Positions 1 to 9,111 of a DNA stretch of 64,000 nucleotides are shown here, piece after piece. Positions within the stretch are counted from its first letter, which is position 1. Each line of letters begins with the position of its first letter. Position numbers and translations under genes: made by a program. The notes below the pieces were generated by a model. That model had not been told where the DNA came from, searched no databases, and saw nothing but the letters and a program-made list of their open reading frames with translations. Source of the stretch: JAHECE01 sp963780675 (GTDB lineage Bacteria > Actinomycetota > Actinomycetes > Actinomycetales > JAHECE01); assembly GCA_963780675.1 (NCBI GenBank), contig CAWACR010000003.1, forward strand, positions 620,001 to 684,000, in the 5' to 3' direction.

Positions 1-389
1 ACGCGCCGCCGAGGGTGGGAGTCTCCACCAGGTAGGCGAAGGCGAGGTAGGTGCCGGCCGGCAGGTTCACCTCGTAGGTGGCCTGGTTCTCGGCGATGTC
101 GAGCGTGGTCGCCTCGCCGGACGTCGTGTCCTGGAAGAAGGCGGTCATCTCGGGGATGTACTCGCTCGGGTAGCAGACCGCGCCGCGGATGACGGCGGCC
201 TCCGGTGCCGCCGTCGCGGCCGCGGTCGGCTGGGCCGGCGGGCTCGGTGTGGTGCTCGGGGTCTTCGTGCGCGTCGCCGAGGCCGAGGTGGGCGGGCCGG
301 ACTCGGACGGTTCGGGAGTCTGGTCGCCGGCGGAACACCCGCCGACGAGCAGCATCACGCCCAGCCCGGCGATCGATGCGCGGATCACG
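1..389 (-). CDS. Lipoprotein, N-terminal part (runs off the window)
   Basis: The first 129 codons of a secreted lipoprotein are visible; the C-terminus lies beyond base 1. The GTG start at 389 follows a GGGAGG Shine-Dalgarno with good spacing. The signal peptide is short and hydrophobic and ends in the lipobox LVGGC, so the mature protein should be diacylated on Cys and anchored outside the membrane. A Ser/Thr/Pro-rich linker of about 40 residues follows. The start of a globular domain then shows a CYPSEYIPEM segment and a beta-rich stretch suggesting a carboxypeptidase-regulatory-like or prealbumin-like fold. No enzyme motif is seen and the function is unknown. Confidence 0.8.
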
Positions 390-427
390 GGTTCCCCCTC
401 CCGACGGCGTCGTTCACCGCCCAGACT

Positions 428-454
428 CCCCTTCGCCCGAGGAGGGCGAAAGGG
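428..454 (-). terminator. Probable terminator of the Wadjet operon
   Basis: A GC-rich hairpin, CCCTTCGCCC pairing with GGGCGAAAGGG around a five-base loop with one bulged A, lies about 50 bases past the jetD stop codon on the minus strand. No clear U-tract follows, which is common in high-GC actinobacteria. Confidence 0.45.
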
Positions 455-502
455 ACGAACGGCTCGGTCGTCGGATTCGAGGGGTGGGCCCGGCGAGGGT
501 GA

Positions 503-1756
503 TCAGGGGGTGACGGGCTCGGCGGCGAGGTCCGCGAGGAGGAGGTCGAGGATCGACTCCTCGTGGACGGCGTTCGTCAGGTGCTCCCGGCGGAGCACCA
601 CGTCATGATCGACCTGCGCAGCGGTCGCCTCCGCGGCACTCTCCGCGCCGCCGGTGTCCGGTACGCGGCCGCCCGCGGCCGCGTAGTCCGCCGGCCTGAA
701 CCGCCACGGCAGCAGGTCCGGGGCGACGGACCGCACGTTCTCGACGATCCCCACGCCCGCGGCGTCGAAGTCCGCGCGTGCGCGGATCGCCGCGCCGCCC
801 GCGACCAGGGCCCGCAACAGGTCGAGCACGGCCTGCGACGGCCGGCCGTCCGTGCAGACCAGCGGCGCGCAGGTGGTCCCCAGGCGGTCGGCCGCCGCCT
901 CCACGACGGTGGGGTTCTCGCACACGAAGACGGTGGTGCCCGCGGGCACCGCCACCGGACCGGCGAGCGAGCGCAGCGTGAGCCACGTGGGCTCGCCGGG
1001 CGCGGCCCCCGCCATCGCGACGGCGGGCGCGTCCCCCCGCAACGGCAGGTTGAGCACGAGCACGCGCGAGGACACCTCGTCGCAGAACACGCCCGCCGCG
1101 CGCCAGGCCCAGCGCCACTCCGCCGGAGTGGCGGGGTAGGAGAGTCCCTGCTCCAGCGCAGCGAGCAGCACCGCCGCCCGCCCGAGCGGCGTGGACCTGT
1201 CGAGCGCGTGCGCGTCCCCGACGACGGCGCTCGCCACCTCCGCGAGTCGCGCCCCGGGCCCGCCGGCGCGCAGGGCGCGCCACACCGCGGCGAGTTGCTG
1301 CGCCGTGCGCTCGAGCGAGCCGTCGCCGCCGCGTGGGACGACCGGGTGGTCGAACCACGCCGCGAGCACGTCGTCGGCCAGCCCGGCGTCGGTCAGCACG
1401 TCCGTCGCCTGCGCACGCTCGGCACCCCGTGCGGCGTCGCGCTCGGCCCGACGCTCCGACCGCGAGACCAGGGGCGCGCCGTCGAGCGCCTCGACCGATT
1501 CCCGGACGCCCAGCCCGTGCGCCGACCGGAGGGCCCGCTCCAGCGCACCGAGCGCGACGCCGCTCCCGGACGTCTCCCACCGGATGCCCAGCACGCGCCC
1601 GACGTCGGCCCGCGCCGAGTCGTCGAGGCTCACCCGCAGCGTGCCCACCTCGAGGCTCGCGCCGCGGCGGCCCCGCTCCCGCACGGCGTCGAGCACGGCC
1701 CGCCCGCCCGGGGTGGTGGCCCACGCCGCGAGCGCCGGGGGGACGCCGCCGCTCAT
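503..1756 (-). CDS. jetD: Wadjet type III JetD (DUF2399/TIGR02679)
   Basis: A 417-residue protein of the TIGR02679/DUF2399 family, the nuclease-like subunit of Wadjet plasmid-defence systems. The C-terminal Toprim-like fold is recognisable: an acidic residue in the VCENP strand (about 279-282) and the DxD pair in ADFDAAG (about 328-334), expected to bind metal for DNA cleavage. In Wadjet systems JetD cuts small circular DNA after the JetABC SMC-like motor has extruded it. The ATG at 1756 overlaps the jetC stop (ATGA), so translation is probably coupled. It is the last gene of the operon, followed by a hairpin. Length and both motif blocks are intact, so it looks active. Confidence 0.9.
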   Translation of the reverse strand: MSGGVPPALAAWATTPGGRAVLDAVRERGRRGASLEVGTLRVSLDDSARADVGRVLGIRWETSGSGVALGALERALRSAHGLGVRESVEALDGAPLVSRSERRAERDAARGAERAQATDVLTDAGLADDVLAAWFDHPVVPRGGDGSLERTAQQLAAVWRALRAGGPGARLAEVASAVVGDAHALDRSTPLGRAAVLLAALEQGLSYPATPAEWRWAWRAAGVFCDEVSSRVLVLNLPLRGDAPAVAMAGAAPGEPTWLTLRSLAGPVAVPAGTTVFVCENPTVVEAAADRLGTTCAPLVCTDGRPSQAVLDLLRALVAGGAAIRARADFDAAGVGIVENVRSVAPDLLPWRFRPADYAAAGGRVPDTGGAESAAEATAAQVDHDVVLRREHLTNAVHEESILDLLLADLAAEPVTP

Positions 1757-4700
1757 GCGCCCACCCGGGTGCGCCGCCCGGCGGCCCACAGGTAGGGCAC
1801 CACGTCGACGCCCGCGAGGTGCCGGTGCCGCGCGAGGTCGTAGATCGCCACGGCGGGCACGCTCGCGTACGTGGCCCACTCGTCGTGGGCGGTCAGCATG
1901 ATGTCGAGGTCGAACTCCACGGTCAGGCCCATGAAGGACGCCTTGACCTGCGGGTCCACCCCGGTCATCGCCTCGTCCAGCCAGACCCAGCGTGGCGCCG
2001 TCGGCCGCGCGGACCCGTACGCGACCACCGCCGCCGCGAACAGCGGCTGGGACAGCAGCACGACCTTCTCGCCGCCGGACTTCGCGCCGTGGGCCGCGCT
2101 GTCGAACGCCTGCCACCGGCTGGATCCGCCCGCCCGGTACTCCAGGGTGATGCGCAGCCACGTGCGGTAGTCGAGCGCCCGGCCCAGGCCGGCCCGCCAG
2201 TCGACGCCGTCCGCCAGCGCGTTGTCGCGGGCCTCGTCGACCCGCCGGGCGAGGAAGTCCCGCACCTGCTTCTGGCGCTCCGGCGTGAGCTGGTCGAAGC
2301 CTTGCGCGAGGGCGTCGACCACGCTGCGCGCATCCGGGTCGAGCGGGTCGGGGCTCACGGTGAGCCGGACCGTCTGCCCCTGTCGGGTGGGGTGCGCTGC
2401 GAGCGTGCGGTTGATCGCGGCGACCGTGCGCTCGGTGTAGTCGAGCCGTTCCTTCAGATGCTCGATGAAAGCCGAGCCCAGCAGGGTGGCCAGCACCTTC
2501 TGCTGCTCGGCGTCGAAGTGCTCGGCCTGGGCCCGGACCTGCTCCGCAAGGCGGTCCGCCGCGACGTCCGGCCGCAGCCACCCGGTGGTCCCGTCGACGA
2601 GCACCTCGAAGCGGGGGAGGGGCTCGGCGAGGCTGACGCCGCCGGCCACGCCGGGTTCGGGGCCTCCGCCGTCGGAACCCGCCTCCGCATCGGTCTCGGG
2701 TTCGAGGATCCGCGCGTCGCGCGTGGGCTCCAGGTCAACGTGCAGCCGTTGCTGGGCGCCGTACACCGCCCGCCACGCGCGGTCCTGCGCGGCGGCCAGG
2801 CGCGGGTCGTCCGGGGTGCCGCCCTCGCGTCGCGCCGAGCGCGCGGAGGTCCGCGCGCTCTCCACCGTCCGCCGCTCCGGCTCCTCGACCTCCGCCCCGG
2901 CCAGCAACCCCGCGTCCGCGGCTGCCCACCACGCGGCCATCGCGACGTCGCGGCGCCGCTCGGCCTCCTGGCGGGCCTCCTCGTGGCGCTCGAGCACGGC
3001 CTGGGCGTTCTCGGCCTTGGCGTTCGCCCGCAGCAGCTCGCCCGCGAGGGTCTCGACGCTTCCCTCCAATTCCACGATCGCCTCGCGGGTGCGCCGGAGC
3101 ATCTGGAGCACCTCGCGGTGGTCCTTGCTCAGCATGCGCTGGGCGGTGCGCAGGCGCGTGAGCAGGTCGTCGTGCTCCGAGACGAGCGCGGCCAGCGCGG
3201 CGCGGGACTCCTTGGCGTGGGCCGCGGCCTCCTCCGCCGCGGCGCACGCCTCGTCCCGCGCTCCGGCGAGGTCGTCCTCGCGCCGCAGGGCGTGGCCGAG
3301 TTCCCGCAGCGCCGTCGCGTAGGCCCGCAGGTGCTCGGCGTCCTCCTCGATCCGTTCGGGCCGGAAGCCGTGCTCGGCCGCGTAGGAGGCGAGGGCCGCG
3401 CGCGCCTCGCCGGCGGCCACCTCGTCGGCCGCGAACCGGCGCTGCGCCTGCGCGAGCCGCTCGGCGGCCGCCTCGAGGCCGCGCATCGCCTCGGCGAGGA
3501 CGACGACGGCGCCCCGCACCGCGCCGTCGTCCGGGAAGGCCCGTTCCTCCTCCCGCAGGCGCGCCTCGCGCCCGACGACGACGGCGCCCGCCTCGGCCAG
3601 GGCCTGGAACCGCGCGTCCAGGTCGGCCAGTTCCGCCTCCAGGGCGGCGATCCGTCGCCGGCGGGCGGCCTCCCGGGCCGAGGCGCCGAGGTAGGAGACG
3701 GTCTCGGCCGGCTCGGCGCGGCCGGCGAGGTGAGCCATGGCCCACTCGCCCGTGGGGGAGAGCCAGGCGCCGCCGTTCTCGGACGGCTCGCCGCCGGACC
3801 CGTCGGTCGGGCGCTCCGGACCCCACGCGATGGATCGCAGGAGCGCGGTGACCGCGGTGGCGTCGACCGGGCCGTCGTCGTCCGCGACGAGGACGTCGGC
3901 CAGGCTGGGGCCGACGACGGCGCGGCGCGCGAGGGCGAAGGCCTCGGCCTGGTCCGGCACACCGGTGAGGCGGCCGTCCGGGGTGAGCCAGGCGTCGAGC
4001 AGCCCGGAAGCGGCGAGGGCCGACTCGATCGCGCCGAGCGCCGGGTCGCCCGCCTCGCGCGGTTCGACGCACCGCCAGAGGGGCGCGCCGGTGGTGGGGC
4101 CCGGTTCGGGACGCTCGCGGCGCGCCCAGGTGAGGGGCCCGGGCGGCGGGGCCTCCGTGGCGGTCCGCACGCGGGCGAGGTCCGCGGCCGCCTCGGATCG
4201 CCGGGCCCGCAGCGGTGCCGCCTCGCCGGCCAGGCGTTGCCGCTCCTCGCCGAGTGCGGCGCGTGCCCCGGCGACGCCCGCGCCGACGGCCTCACGCGCC
4301 GCACCGAGGTGGTGGTCGTGGGCGAGGTGGTCGAGCCAGGCGCCCAGGTCACCCGGTGCCACGGTGAGTTCCTCGAGCCCGCCGGCCCACTCTCGCAGCG
4401 ACGCGCCCGCCTCGGCCGTGCGGGCGTGGAGGGCGTCCTCCGCAGCGGCGGCACCGCCTTCCGCCAGGCGCAGGTCCTCCTCGCGCGTGCCGACCGTCTG
4501 GCCGCTGCGCTCCGCCGCGCGCTCGGCCTCCCGGTGGGCCTTTCCCAGGCCGCGCAGGTGGGCGAGCCGCTGTTCGCGGCGCTGGTGATCGGCGCGCAGG
4601 ACATCGAGGTCGGGGCGCCGGGCCCGCTCGGTGCCGTCGGCCGGAGGCAGGCCGGCACGGGCAGAGGCCGCGAGCCCGGCCGGGGCCGCGAGGTCCCGCG

Positions 4701-6099
4701 CCTGGTTTTGTGCGGCGAACCTTCCAGCCTGCGCGCCGTCGAAGGCCGCGACCGCCGCCCCGGCGCGCTCCGCGGACGCCCGAGCGCGGCCCTCCGCGGC
4801 CATCAACCGCGCGGCGGCGGCGTCGCGCTGCCGGTCCACGCTCGTTACCTGCTCTGTCAGCCGCGCGACCTCGCCCTGGGCCTGCTGCGCGTCGCGGAAC
4901 GCCTGCGACTCCAGGATCTGGCGCTCCGCGGCCCGCTGGGTGCGCAGTTCCGCCTGGGCCGCGACGTGCTCGGCCTCGGTGGCGGACCGGCCGGCGCGAA
5001 CGGACTGCAGGGTCTCCTCGGCGGCGCGGCGGTCCCGCGTGGTGTTGTCCAGCGTGGTGGTCGCGCCGACGAGTTCCGCCGCCCGCCGCTCGACGACGGC
5101 GCGCGCCCAGCCACGCCACGGCCCCGACACGAAGGACGCGACCGCCCGCGCGGCCCCCTCGGTGGCCGTCATCTGGGCGCGCAGGTCCTCGAGCCGCTCC
5201 CAGCCGTCGGCCAGGGCCGTCACCTCGTGCGCCGCCAGCGGCGGGAGGGCCTGGCGGAGCGTGGTCGCCAGTTCCGCGGGGTTCAGCCGCTCGCCCAGTT
5301 TCGGGCGGCGCAGTTCCCGCAGCAGCGTGGTGAGGTTGTCGTACGCGTCCGGCTCCAGACCGAACATCTCCCGCGAGAGGCGCTCCCGGTAGGCGCCGGC
5401 CGCGGAGAAGACGGTGACGCCGTCGAGTTCGCGCAGGTCGCGCTCGGGAAGCGGTTGGCGCTCGCGGACGAGCACGAGGTCGCCGCGCACCCGGCGCGAC
5501 GTGACGAATCGCCACACCGACACCGGGCTCGACCCCGTCCCGCGCCGCGCCGACGCGCCGAGGCCTGCGGTGAGGTAGCGCGGCGTGCCGTCGTCGAGCA
5601 GGCCGAACTCCACCCAGGCATACCCCAGCCCGGAGTCCGCCGGGGGGCGGGGGTCGTCACCCTCGCCGCTGGGCAGGAGGTTGAACTGCATGGTGCGGTT
5701 GCGCGAGCCGAAGGGGTCCAGCACCGGCGGGGCGATCTCACCGCGCATGAGCATGAGCGTGGTCAGCTCGAGCACCTTGGTCTTGCCCGCGCCGTTTCCG
5801 CCGCGGAGCACGAGCCGGCCGTCGGCGAACCAGAACTCCTCGTCCTCGTACTCCCACAGGTTGACCACCCCCACCCGCAGCGGCTGCCACCTGTCCTCCC
5901 GCGTGGGGACGGGCAGGGCGTCCGACGCCGCCGCCATCAGCCACGCGGCCGGGTCCAGGCCGGCGGCGAGAGGCGCGTCGGGGGAGGCGGCGTCGTCGTC
6001 GGGCGGCTCCTCCGGGCCGAGGGTCAGCCCGAGGCCGAGGTCGAATGCCAGGTCCTCCTGGCCCGCGGGCGGTCCCGGGTACGGACGGGGTGCGGTCAC
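1753..6099 (-). CDS. jetC: Wadjet type III JetC, SMC/SbcC-like ATPase (TIGR02680)
   Basis: A 1448-residue SMC-like ATPase of the TIGR02680 family, the DNA-extruding motor of Wadjet. Walker A GGNGAGKT is at about 100-107, an ABC signature SGGEK at about 1341-1345 and Walker B WVWLDEA at about 1371-1377. About 1200 residues rich in Ala, Glu, Arg and Leu with coiled-coil character separate the two halves of the ATPase head. The GTG start at 6099 follows GAGGACC; the longer in-frame ATG at 6147 lies inside jetB and would add only low-complexity residues. It starts ten bases after the jetB stop and overlaps the jetD start. Confidence 0.93.
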   Translation of the reverse strand: MTAPRPYPGPPAGQEDLAFDLGLGLTLGPEEPPDDDAASPDAPLAAGLDPAAWLMAAASDALPVPTREDRWQPLRVGVVNLWEYEDEEFWFADGRLVLRGGNGAGKTKVLELTTLMLMRGEIAPPVLDPFGSRNRTMQFNLLPSGEGDDPRPPADSGLGYAWVEFGLLDDGTPRYLTAGLGASARRGTGSSPVSVWRFVTSRRVRGDLVLVRERQPLPERDLRELDGVTVFSAAGAYRERLSREMFGLEPDAYDNLTTLLRELRRPKLGERLNPAELATTLRQALPPLAAHEVTALADGWERLEDLRAQMTATEGAARAVASFVSGPWRGWARAVVERRAAELVGATTTLDNTTRDRRAAEETLQSVRAGRSATEAEHVAAQAELRTQRAAERQILESQAFRDAQQAQGEVARLTEQVTSVDRQRDAAAARLMAAEGRARASAERAGAAVAAFDGAQAGRFAAQNQARDLAAPAGLAASARAGLPPADGTERARRPDLDVLRADHQRREQRLAHLRGLGKAHREAERAAERSGQTVGTREEDLRLAEGGAAAAEDALHARTAEAGASLREWAGGLEELTVAPGDLGAWLDHLAHDHHLGAAREAVGAGVAGARAALGEERQRLAGEAAPLRARRSEAAADLARVRTATEAPPPGPLTWARRERPEPGPTTGAPLWRCVEPREAGDPALGAIESALAASGLLDAWLTPDGRLTGVPDQAEAFALARRAVVGPSLADVLVADDDGPVDATAVTALLRSIAWGPERPTDGSGGEPSENGGAWLSPTGEWAMAHLAGRAEPAETVSYLGASAREAARRRRIAALEAELADLDARFQALAEAGAVVVGREARLREEERAFPDDGAVRGAVVVLAEAMRGLEAAAERLAQAQRRFAADEVAAGEARAALASYAAEHGFRPERIEEDAEHLRAYATALRELGHALRREDDLAGARDEACAAAEEAAAHAKESRAALAALVSEHDDLLTRLRTAQRMLSKDHREVLQMLRRTREAIVELEGSVETLAGELLRANAKAENAQAVLERHEEARQEAERRRDVAMAAWWAAADAGLLAGAEVEEPERRTVESARTSARSARREGGTPDDPRLAAAQDRAWRAVYGAQQRLHVDLEPTRDARILEPETDAEAGSDGGGPEPGVAGGVSLAEPLPRFEVLVDGTTGWLRPDVAADRLAEQVRAQAEHFDAEQQKVLATLLGSAFIEHLKERLDYTERTVAAINRTLAAHPTRQGQTVRLTVSPDPLDPDARSVVDALAQGFDQLTPERQKQVRDFLARRVDEARDNALADGVDWRAGLGRALDYRTWLRITLEYRAGGSSRWQAFDSAAHGAKSGGEKVVLLSQPLFAAAVVAYGSARPTAPRWVWLDEAMTGVDPQVKASFMGLTVEFDLDIMLTAHDEWATYASVPAVAIYDLARHRHLAGVDVVPYLWAAGRRTRVGA

Positions 6100-6109
6100 G
6101 GGGTGGTCC

Positions 6110-7351
6110 TCACAGGGTCTCGGCGACGAGGGTCTCGACGACGGCAAGGGTCTCCGCCACGGCGCGAGGCGACTCGACGCGCGGGTCGCGGAAACGGGCG
6201 GCGGCCGGCATCAGGCGCCACGTGCCCTCGGCGGGACCCGGGCGCAGGAGGTCGAGGGCGAGCAGGATCTCGCGTGCGTGGTCGGCGACGGCCGCGGGGG
6301 TGTCGAGCGCCGCGGTCATCGCCCGCGGGTAGGCCTCGCGCACATCCGCGGCGGCCACCAGCAGGGCGGCTGCGGGGACGACGACGGCGCCGACTCCTGC
6401 GGGGGAGTCGCTCGCCTCCCGCAGGAGCCGGCCCAGGAGGAGCAGCGTGGCGAAGTCGACCGCGCGCTGGCGGGGGAAGGGGAGGTCGGTGCCCGACTCG
6501 ACGTCCGGGACGAGGGCCACGCCCTCCTGACGGTGCTCGAGGCTCCAGCCCGTCATGTCGTGACACCACTCCGCGAGCCGGGAGCGCTGCTTGGTCAGGT
6601 AGGCGCGTTCCGCCTCAGTGAGGTCCTCGACCAGGCAGACCGGCAGTTCGAGGATCCGCCGCATGACGCCGAAGCGGGCATGGCTGACGGCGTCCGAGCC
6701 GGTGGGCTGGGGTGCGGAGCCGGTACCCGCAACCGTGCGGGGCGCGCCGCCGCGGCCCGCCGCGAGGGCCGCGCGGAGGTTTCCCGGGTGAACCAGGCGG
6801 ACGAGGAGGTCGCGCTGCACGTCGAACGCGCCGCCCACGGAGTCGCGCCGGTGCGCCCAGCCCTCGCGGGCGTCCTCGGACCGCCGCTCCGTGGGCGTCA
6901 GCGCGCCCGCGGCCACGAGCAGGCCGACGGCTCGGACGAAGAGTTGGCGCTCGGTGAAGCGGTCGGCGTCGTACGGCGCGACCGGAACCTCGTCGCGGGC
7001 GCTGAGGGCGGCGACGCGGTCGGAGAGGTCCTGGGTGCTCGTCACGTCGTCGGCGTCCTCGGCGGCGGCGGCGGCGAGCACGGCGAGCACCAGCGCGCGG
7101 CGGGGCGGCGCCTCGAACGGACGTGGTGCGTGGACCGTGGCCGCGTCCTCGGCGAGGGCGAGGCGCAGGAGGCGCGCACTGGTGGGGGTGAGCACGAGGC
7201 GGTAGCCGAGGCGGGTGTCGAACCACTCGGTGAGCGTGCGCCCGTGCCGCCGGACGCGGGCGAACGCCTCCGGCGCGCCCTGCCGGGTGAGCACCGGCTG
7301 GGCGAGCAAGCCGGTGAACGCCTGCTGCGTCTCTGGGAGGTCCCGGTTCAT
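6110..7351 (-). CDS. jetB: Wadjet type III JetB (DUF2398/TIGR02678)
   Basis: A 413-residue protein of the DUF2398/TIGR02678 family. The N-terminal block beginning NRDLPETQQAFTGLLAQPVL and the later RTLTEWFDTRLGYRLVL segment are typical of the family. It is taken to be the MukE/ScpB-like (kite-type) accessory subunit that joins the JetC ATPase to the JetA kleisin-like subunit. Its ATG overlaps the jetA stop codon (ATGA), so stoichiometric coupled translation is likely. No catalytic motif is expected or seen. The function of the family comes from published Wadjet work; the subunit analogy for type III is by inference from type I. Confidence 0.88.
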   Translation of the reverse strand: MNRDLPETQQAFTGLLAQPVLTRQGAPEAFARVRRHGRTLTEWFDTRLGYRLVLTPTSARLLRLALAEDAATVHAPRPFEAPPRRALVLAVLAAAAAEDADDVTSTQDLSDRVAALSARDEVPVAPYDADRFTERQLFVRAVGLLVAAGALTPTERRSEDAREGWAHRRDSVGGAFDVQRDLLVRLVHPGNLRAALAAGRGGAPRTVAGTGSAPQPTGSDAVSHARFGVMRRILELPVCLVEDLTEAERAYLTKQRSRLAEWCHDMTGWSLEHRQEGVALVPDVESGTDLPFPRQRAVDFATLLLLGRLLREASDSPAGVGAVVVPAAALLVAAADVREAYPRAMTAALDTPAAVADHAREILLALDLLRPGPAEGTWRLMPAAARFRDPRVESPRAVAETLAVVETLVAETL

Positions 7352-8979
7352 GCCTGGTCCAGCTCGAAGAGCCAGTCGCGGACGGCCAGGGCGCCGGTGG
7401 GGGAGCGCAGGACGGCGACCGTCGCCCCAGGGCCGGCCGGTTCGGTGAGCCGCACCCGCCAGCGGCCGTCCTCGGTGACGGCCTCCCGGACGCCGCCGGT
7501 CGGGCGCGGGGCGCTGCGGCGGGTGGCGCCGAGGAGGTCGAGGAGGAGGTCGAGTTCGTGGTCGGTGAGCGCCGGCCACGTGGCCAGGTGCGTGCCCGAC
7601 CGACGGCGCAACGCGGCCGTCGCCTCCTCCTGCGCGGCGATCGTCTCCAGCCGTTCCCGGCGGGCGGCGTCGCGGCCCTTCGAGAAGTCGGCGGCCCGGG
7701 CGATCCGGCCCGTCGACGCCCGGGAGCCGTGGGTCCGGAACCGAGCGGTGACCGGGGCGGGCGGGGCGTCGCCCCAGCGCAGGGCGTGATCCTCGGCGTT
7801 CGGCGCCGGCAGGAGGAGGTGCCGGGCGGCGAACAGGCCCGTGGCGACGTCCCAGAGCCGGTGGGCGGCGCCGTCGTCGTCCGCTCGCTCGATCGCGGCG
7901 GCGAGCGCGAAGAGCTCGCTCCGCCGGGAGACGGCGCCGCCGGCGTCCATGAGGATGCCCAGGTTGCGGGCCCAGGGGGCGACGAGGTCGCGAAGTTGAC
8001 GGCGCAGCCGGCGCGCCTGGCTGTCCGAGCCGTGGAACCACGCCCCGAGCACCCGCCAGGTCTCGACCCAGCGCTCGACACGCTGGGCGACGAGCCCGGC
8101 GTCCGCGCCCTCCGCGAGCGTGGCGCGCACGCAGGCCTGCCACACGGCGTCGGTGAGCCGGGGGGCGAGGCGGTCGAGGGCCTCGGCGATGGCGGGGGAG
8201 TGGACGTCCACCTGCTCGCCCCACATCGCGATGTAGGCGGCGAGCGTCTGGGCGAGGAGGGCCTGCTTGGCCTCGTCCGGCCGGCCGGCGAGCGCGTGAG
8301 CCAGCGTGCGCTGCCAGCCGCGGGCCGCCCGGGCCATGGCCCGGTGCTGGGTGGCGATCTGCTCGAACTCGGTCGCGGCGTCGGTGTAGGCCCCGCGGGT
8401 CAACGCGTTCTCGAGGGCTTCGATTCGCTCGCGGATGGCGCGGGGGGCCAGGGTGACGTCCGCGGCGTCGTCCTCCGCGAATCCCTGCGACCAGAAGGCG
8501 TGGAGGGCGGCCGCGCGTGGCGTGAGCTGGTAGCGGTCGCGGCGGCGGAGGAAGTCCTCCCCGGTGCGCGCCGGGTCCTGCCACCGCGTGAGGACCTCCC
8601 ACGCGGTGAGCTGCTCCATCCGCGCGTCGAGGGCGAACTGATCCGGCGCCAGCAGCTCGGCGGCGAGGCCGGAGCCGAGGCGGGCGGTGAGCTCGGCCCC
8701 GACGGCGGCCGCGACCTCGTCGAACGACAGACCGGTCAGGGAGCTGTCCTGGGCGGCGAGCAGCACGTCGACGATCACCCGGTACTGCGCGGCGAACCGC
8801 GAGGTGAGGTACGCCGGGACCGACTCGGGGCCGGGCAGGTAGGACGCCCAGCGGTCGGGGCCGTCCGCAGCGGGGGCTGCGGACGCGGCCGCTTGCGCAC
8901 CCCCACGGGAGGCGAGGGTCACGACGACGGAGGCGGCGCCGTCGTCGTCCATCGCCTGCTCAGGGCCCGCTGTGCTCAC
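7348..8979 (-). CDS. jetA: Wadjet type III JetA (DUF2397/TIGR02677)
   Basis: A 543-residue protein of the DUF2397/TIGR02677 family, the kleisin-like subunit of Wadjet type III. The conserved core opens with WASYLPGPESVPAYLT and continues through the YRVIVDVLL helix; Arg-rich helical segments fill the middle. It is the first gene of jetABCD. I choose the GTG at 8979 because a TACCGT box lies exactly seven bases upstream, the leaderless arrangement used by many genes here. The in-frame ATG at 9009 would add ten residues but has no visible Shine-Dalgarno. It overlaps jetB by four bases. Confidence 0.88.
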   Translation of the reverse strand: MSTAGPEQAMDDDGAASVVVTLASRGGAQAAASAAPAADGPDRWASYLPGPESVPAYLTSRFAAQYRVIVDVLLAAQDSSLTGLSFDEVAAAVGAELTARLGSGLAAELLAPDQFALDARMEQLTAWEVLTRWQDPARTGEDFLRRRDRYQLTPRAAALHAFWSQGFAEDDAADVTLAPRAIRERIEALENALTRGAYTDAATEFEQIATQHRAMARAARGWQRTLAHALAGRPDEAKQALLAQTLAAYIAMWGEQVDVHSPAIAEALDRLAPRLTDAVWQACVRATLAEGADAGLVAQRVERWVETWRVLGAWFHGSDSQARRLRRQLRDLVAPWARNLGILMDAGGAVSRRSELFALAAAIERADDDGAAHRLWDVATGLFAARHLLLPAPNAEDHALRWGDAPPAPVTARFRTHGSRASTGRIARAADFSKGRDAARRERLETIAAQEEATAALRRRSGTHLATWPALTDHELDLLLDLLGATRRSAPRPTGGVREAVTEDGRWRVRLTEPAGPGATVAVLRSPTGALAVRDWLFELDQA

Positions 8980-8986
8980 GGCGCCT

Positions 8987-8992
8987 ACGGTA
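8987..8992 (-). promoter_or_regulatory. Likely -10 box for a leaderless jetABCD transcript
   Basis: TACCGT on the minus strand, seven bases before the GTG of jetA and with no Shine-Dalgarno between, fits the TANNNT leaderless pattern of actinobacteria. It is the only promoter-like element between serA and jetA. Confidence 0.5.
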
Positions 8993-9038
8993 ACGAGGCC
9001 CTCCGACATCGCCCGAATCACCTACCCACGCCCGCGCA

Positions 9039-9078
9039 CCCCTTCGCTGAGGTCGAGCGCTCGACCTCAGCGAAGGGG
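9039..9078. repeat. Perfect 40-bp intergenic palindrome, GAGGTCGAG family
   Basis: Two 20-base arms, beginning CCCCTTCGCTGAGGTCGAGC, are perfect reverse complements with no loop. It lies between the serA stop and the jetA start, both minus strand, so it may terminate serC-serA transcription before the Wadjet promoter. The same GAGGTCGAG core occurs in palindromes at 28668-28705 and 39994-40057. Confidence 0.85.
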
Positions 9079-9111
9079 GGTCCCGGGACTCAGCCTGGAT
9101 CCACCGTCGGG

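Noticed and set aside
1333..6621. Very long open frame on the plus strand across jetC and jetB
   Set aside because: It is antisense to two clear Wadjet genes; the peptide is Arg/Pro/Gly-rich with no domain, as expected from GC-rich third-position bias.
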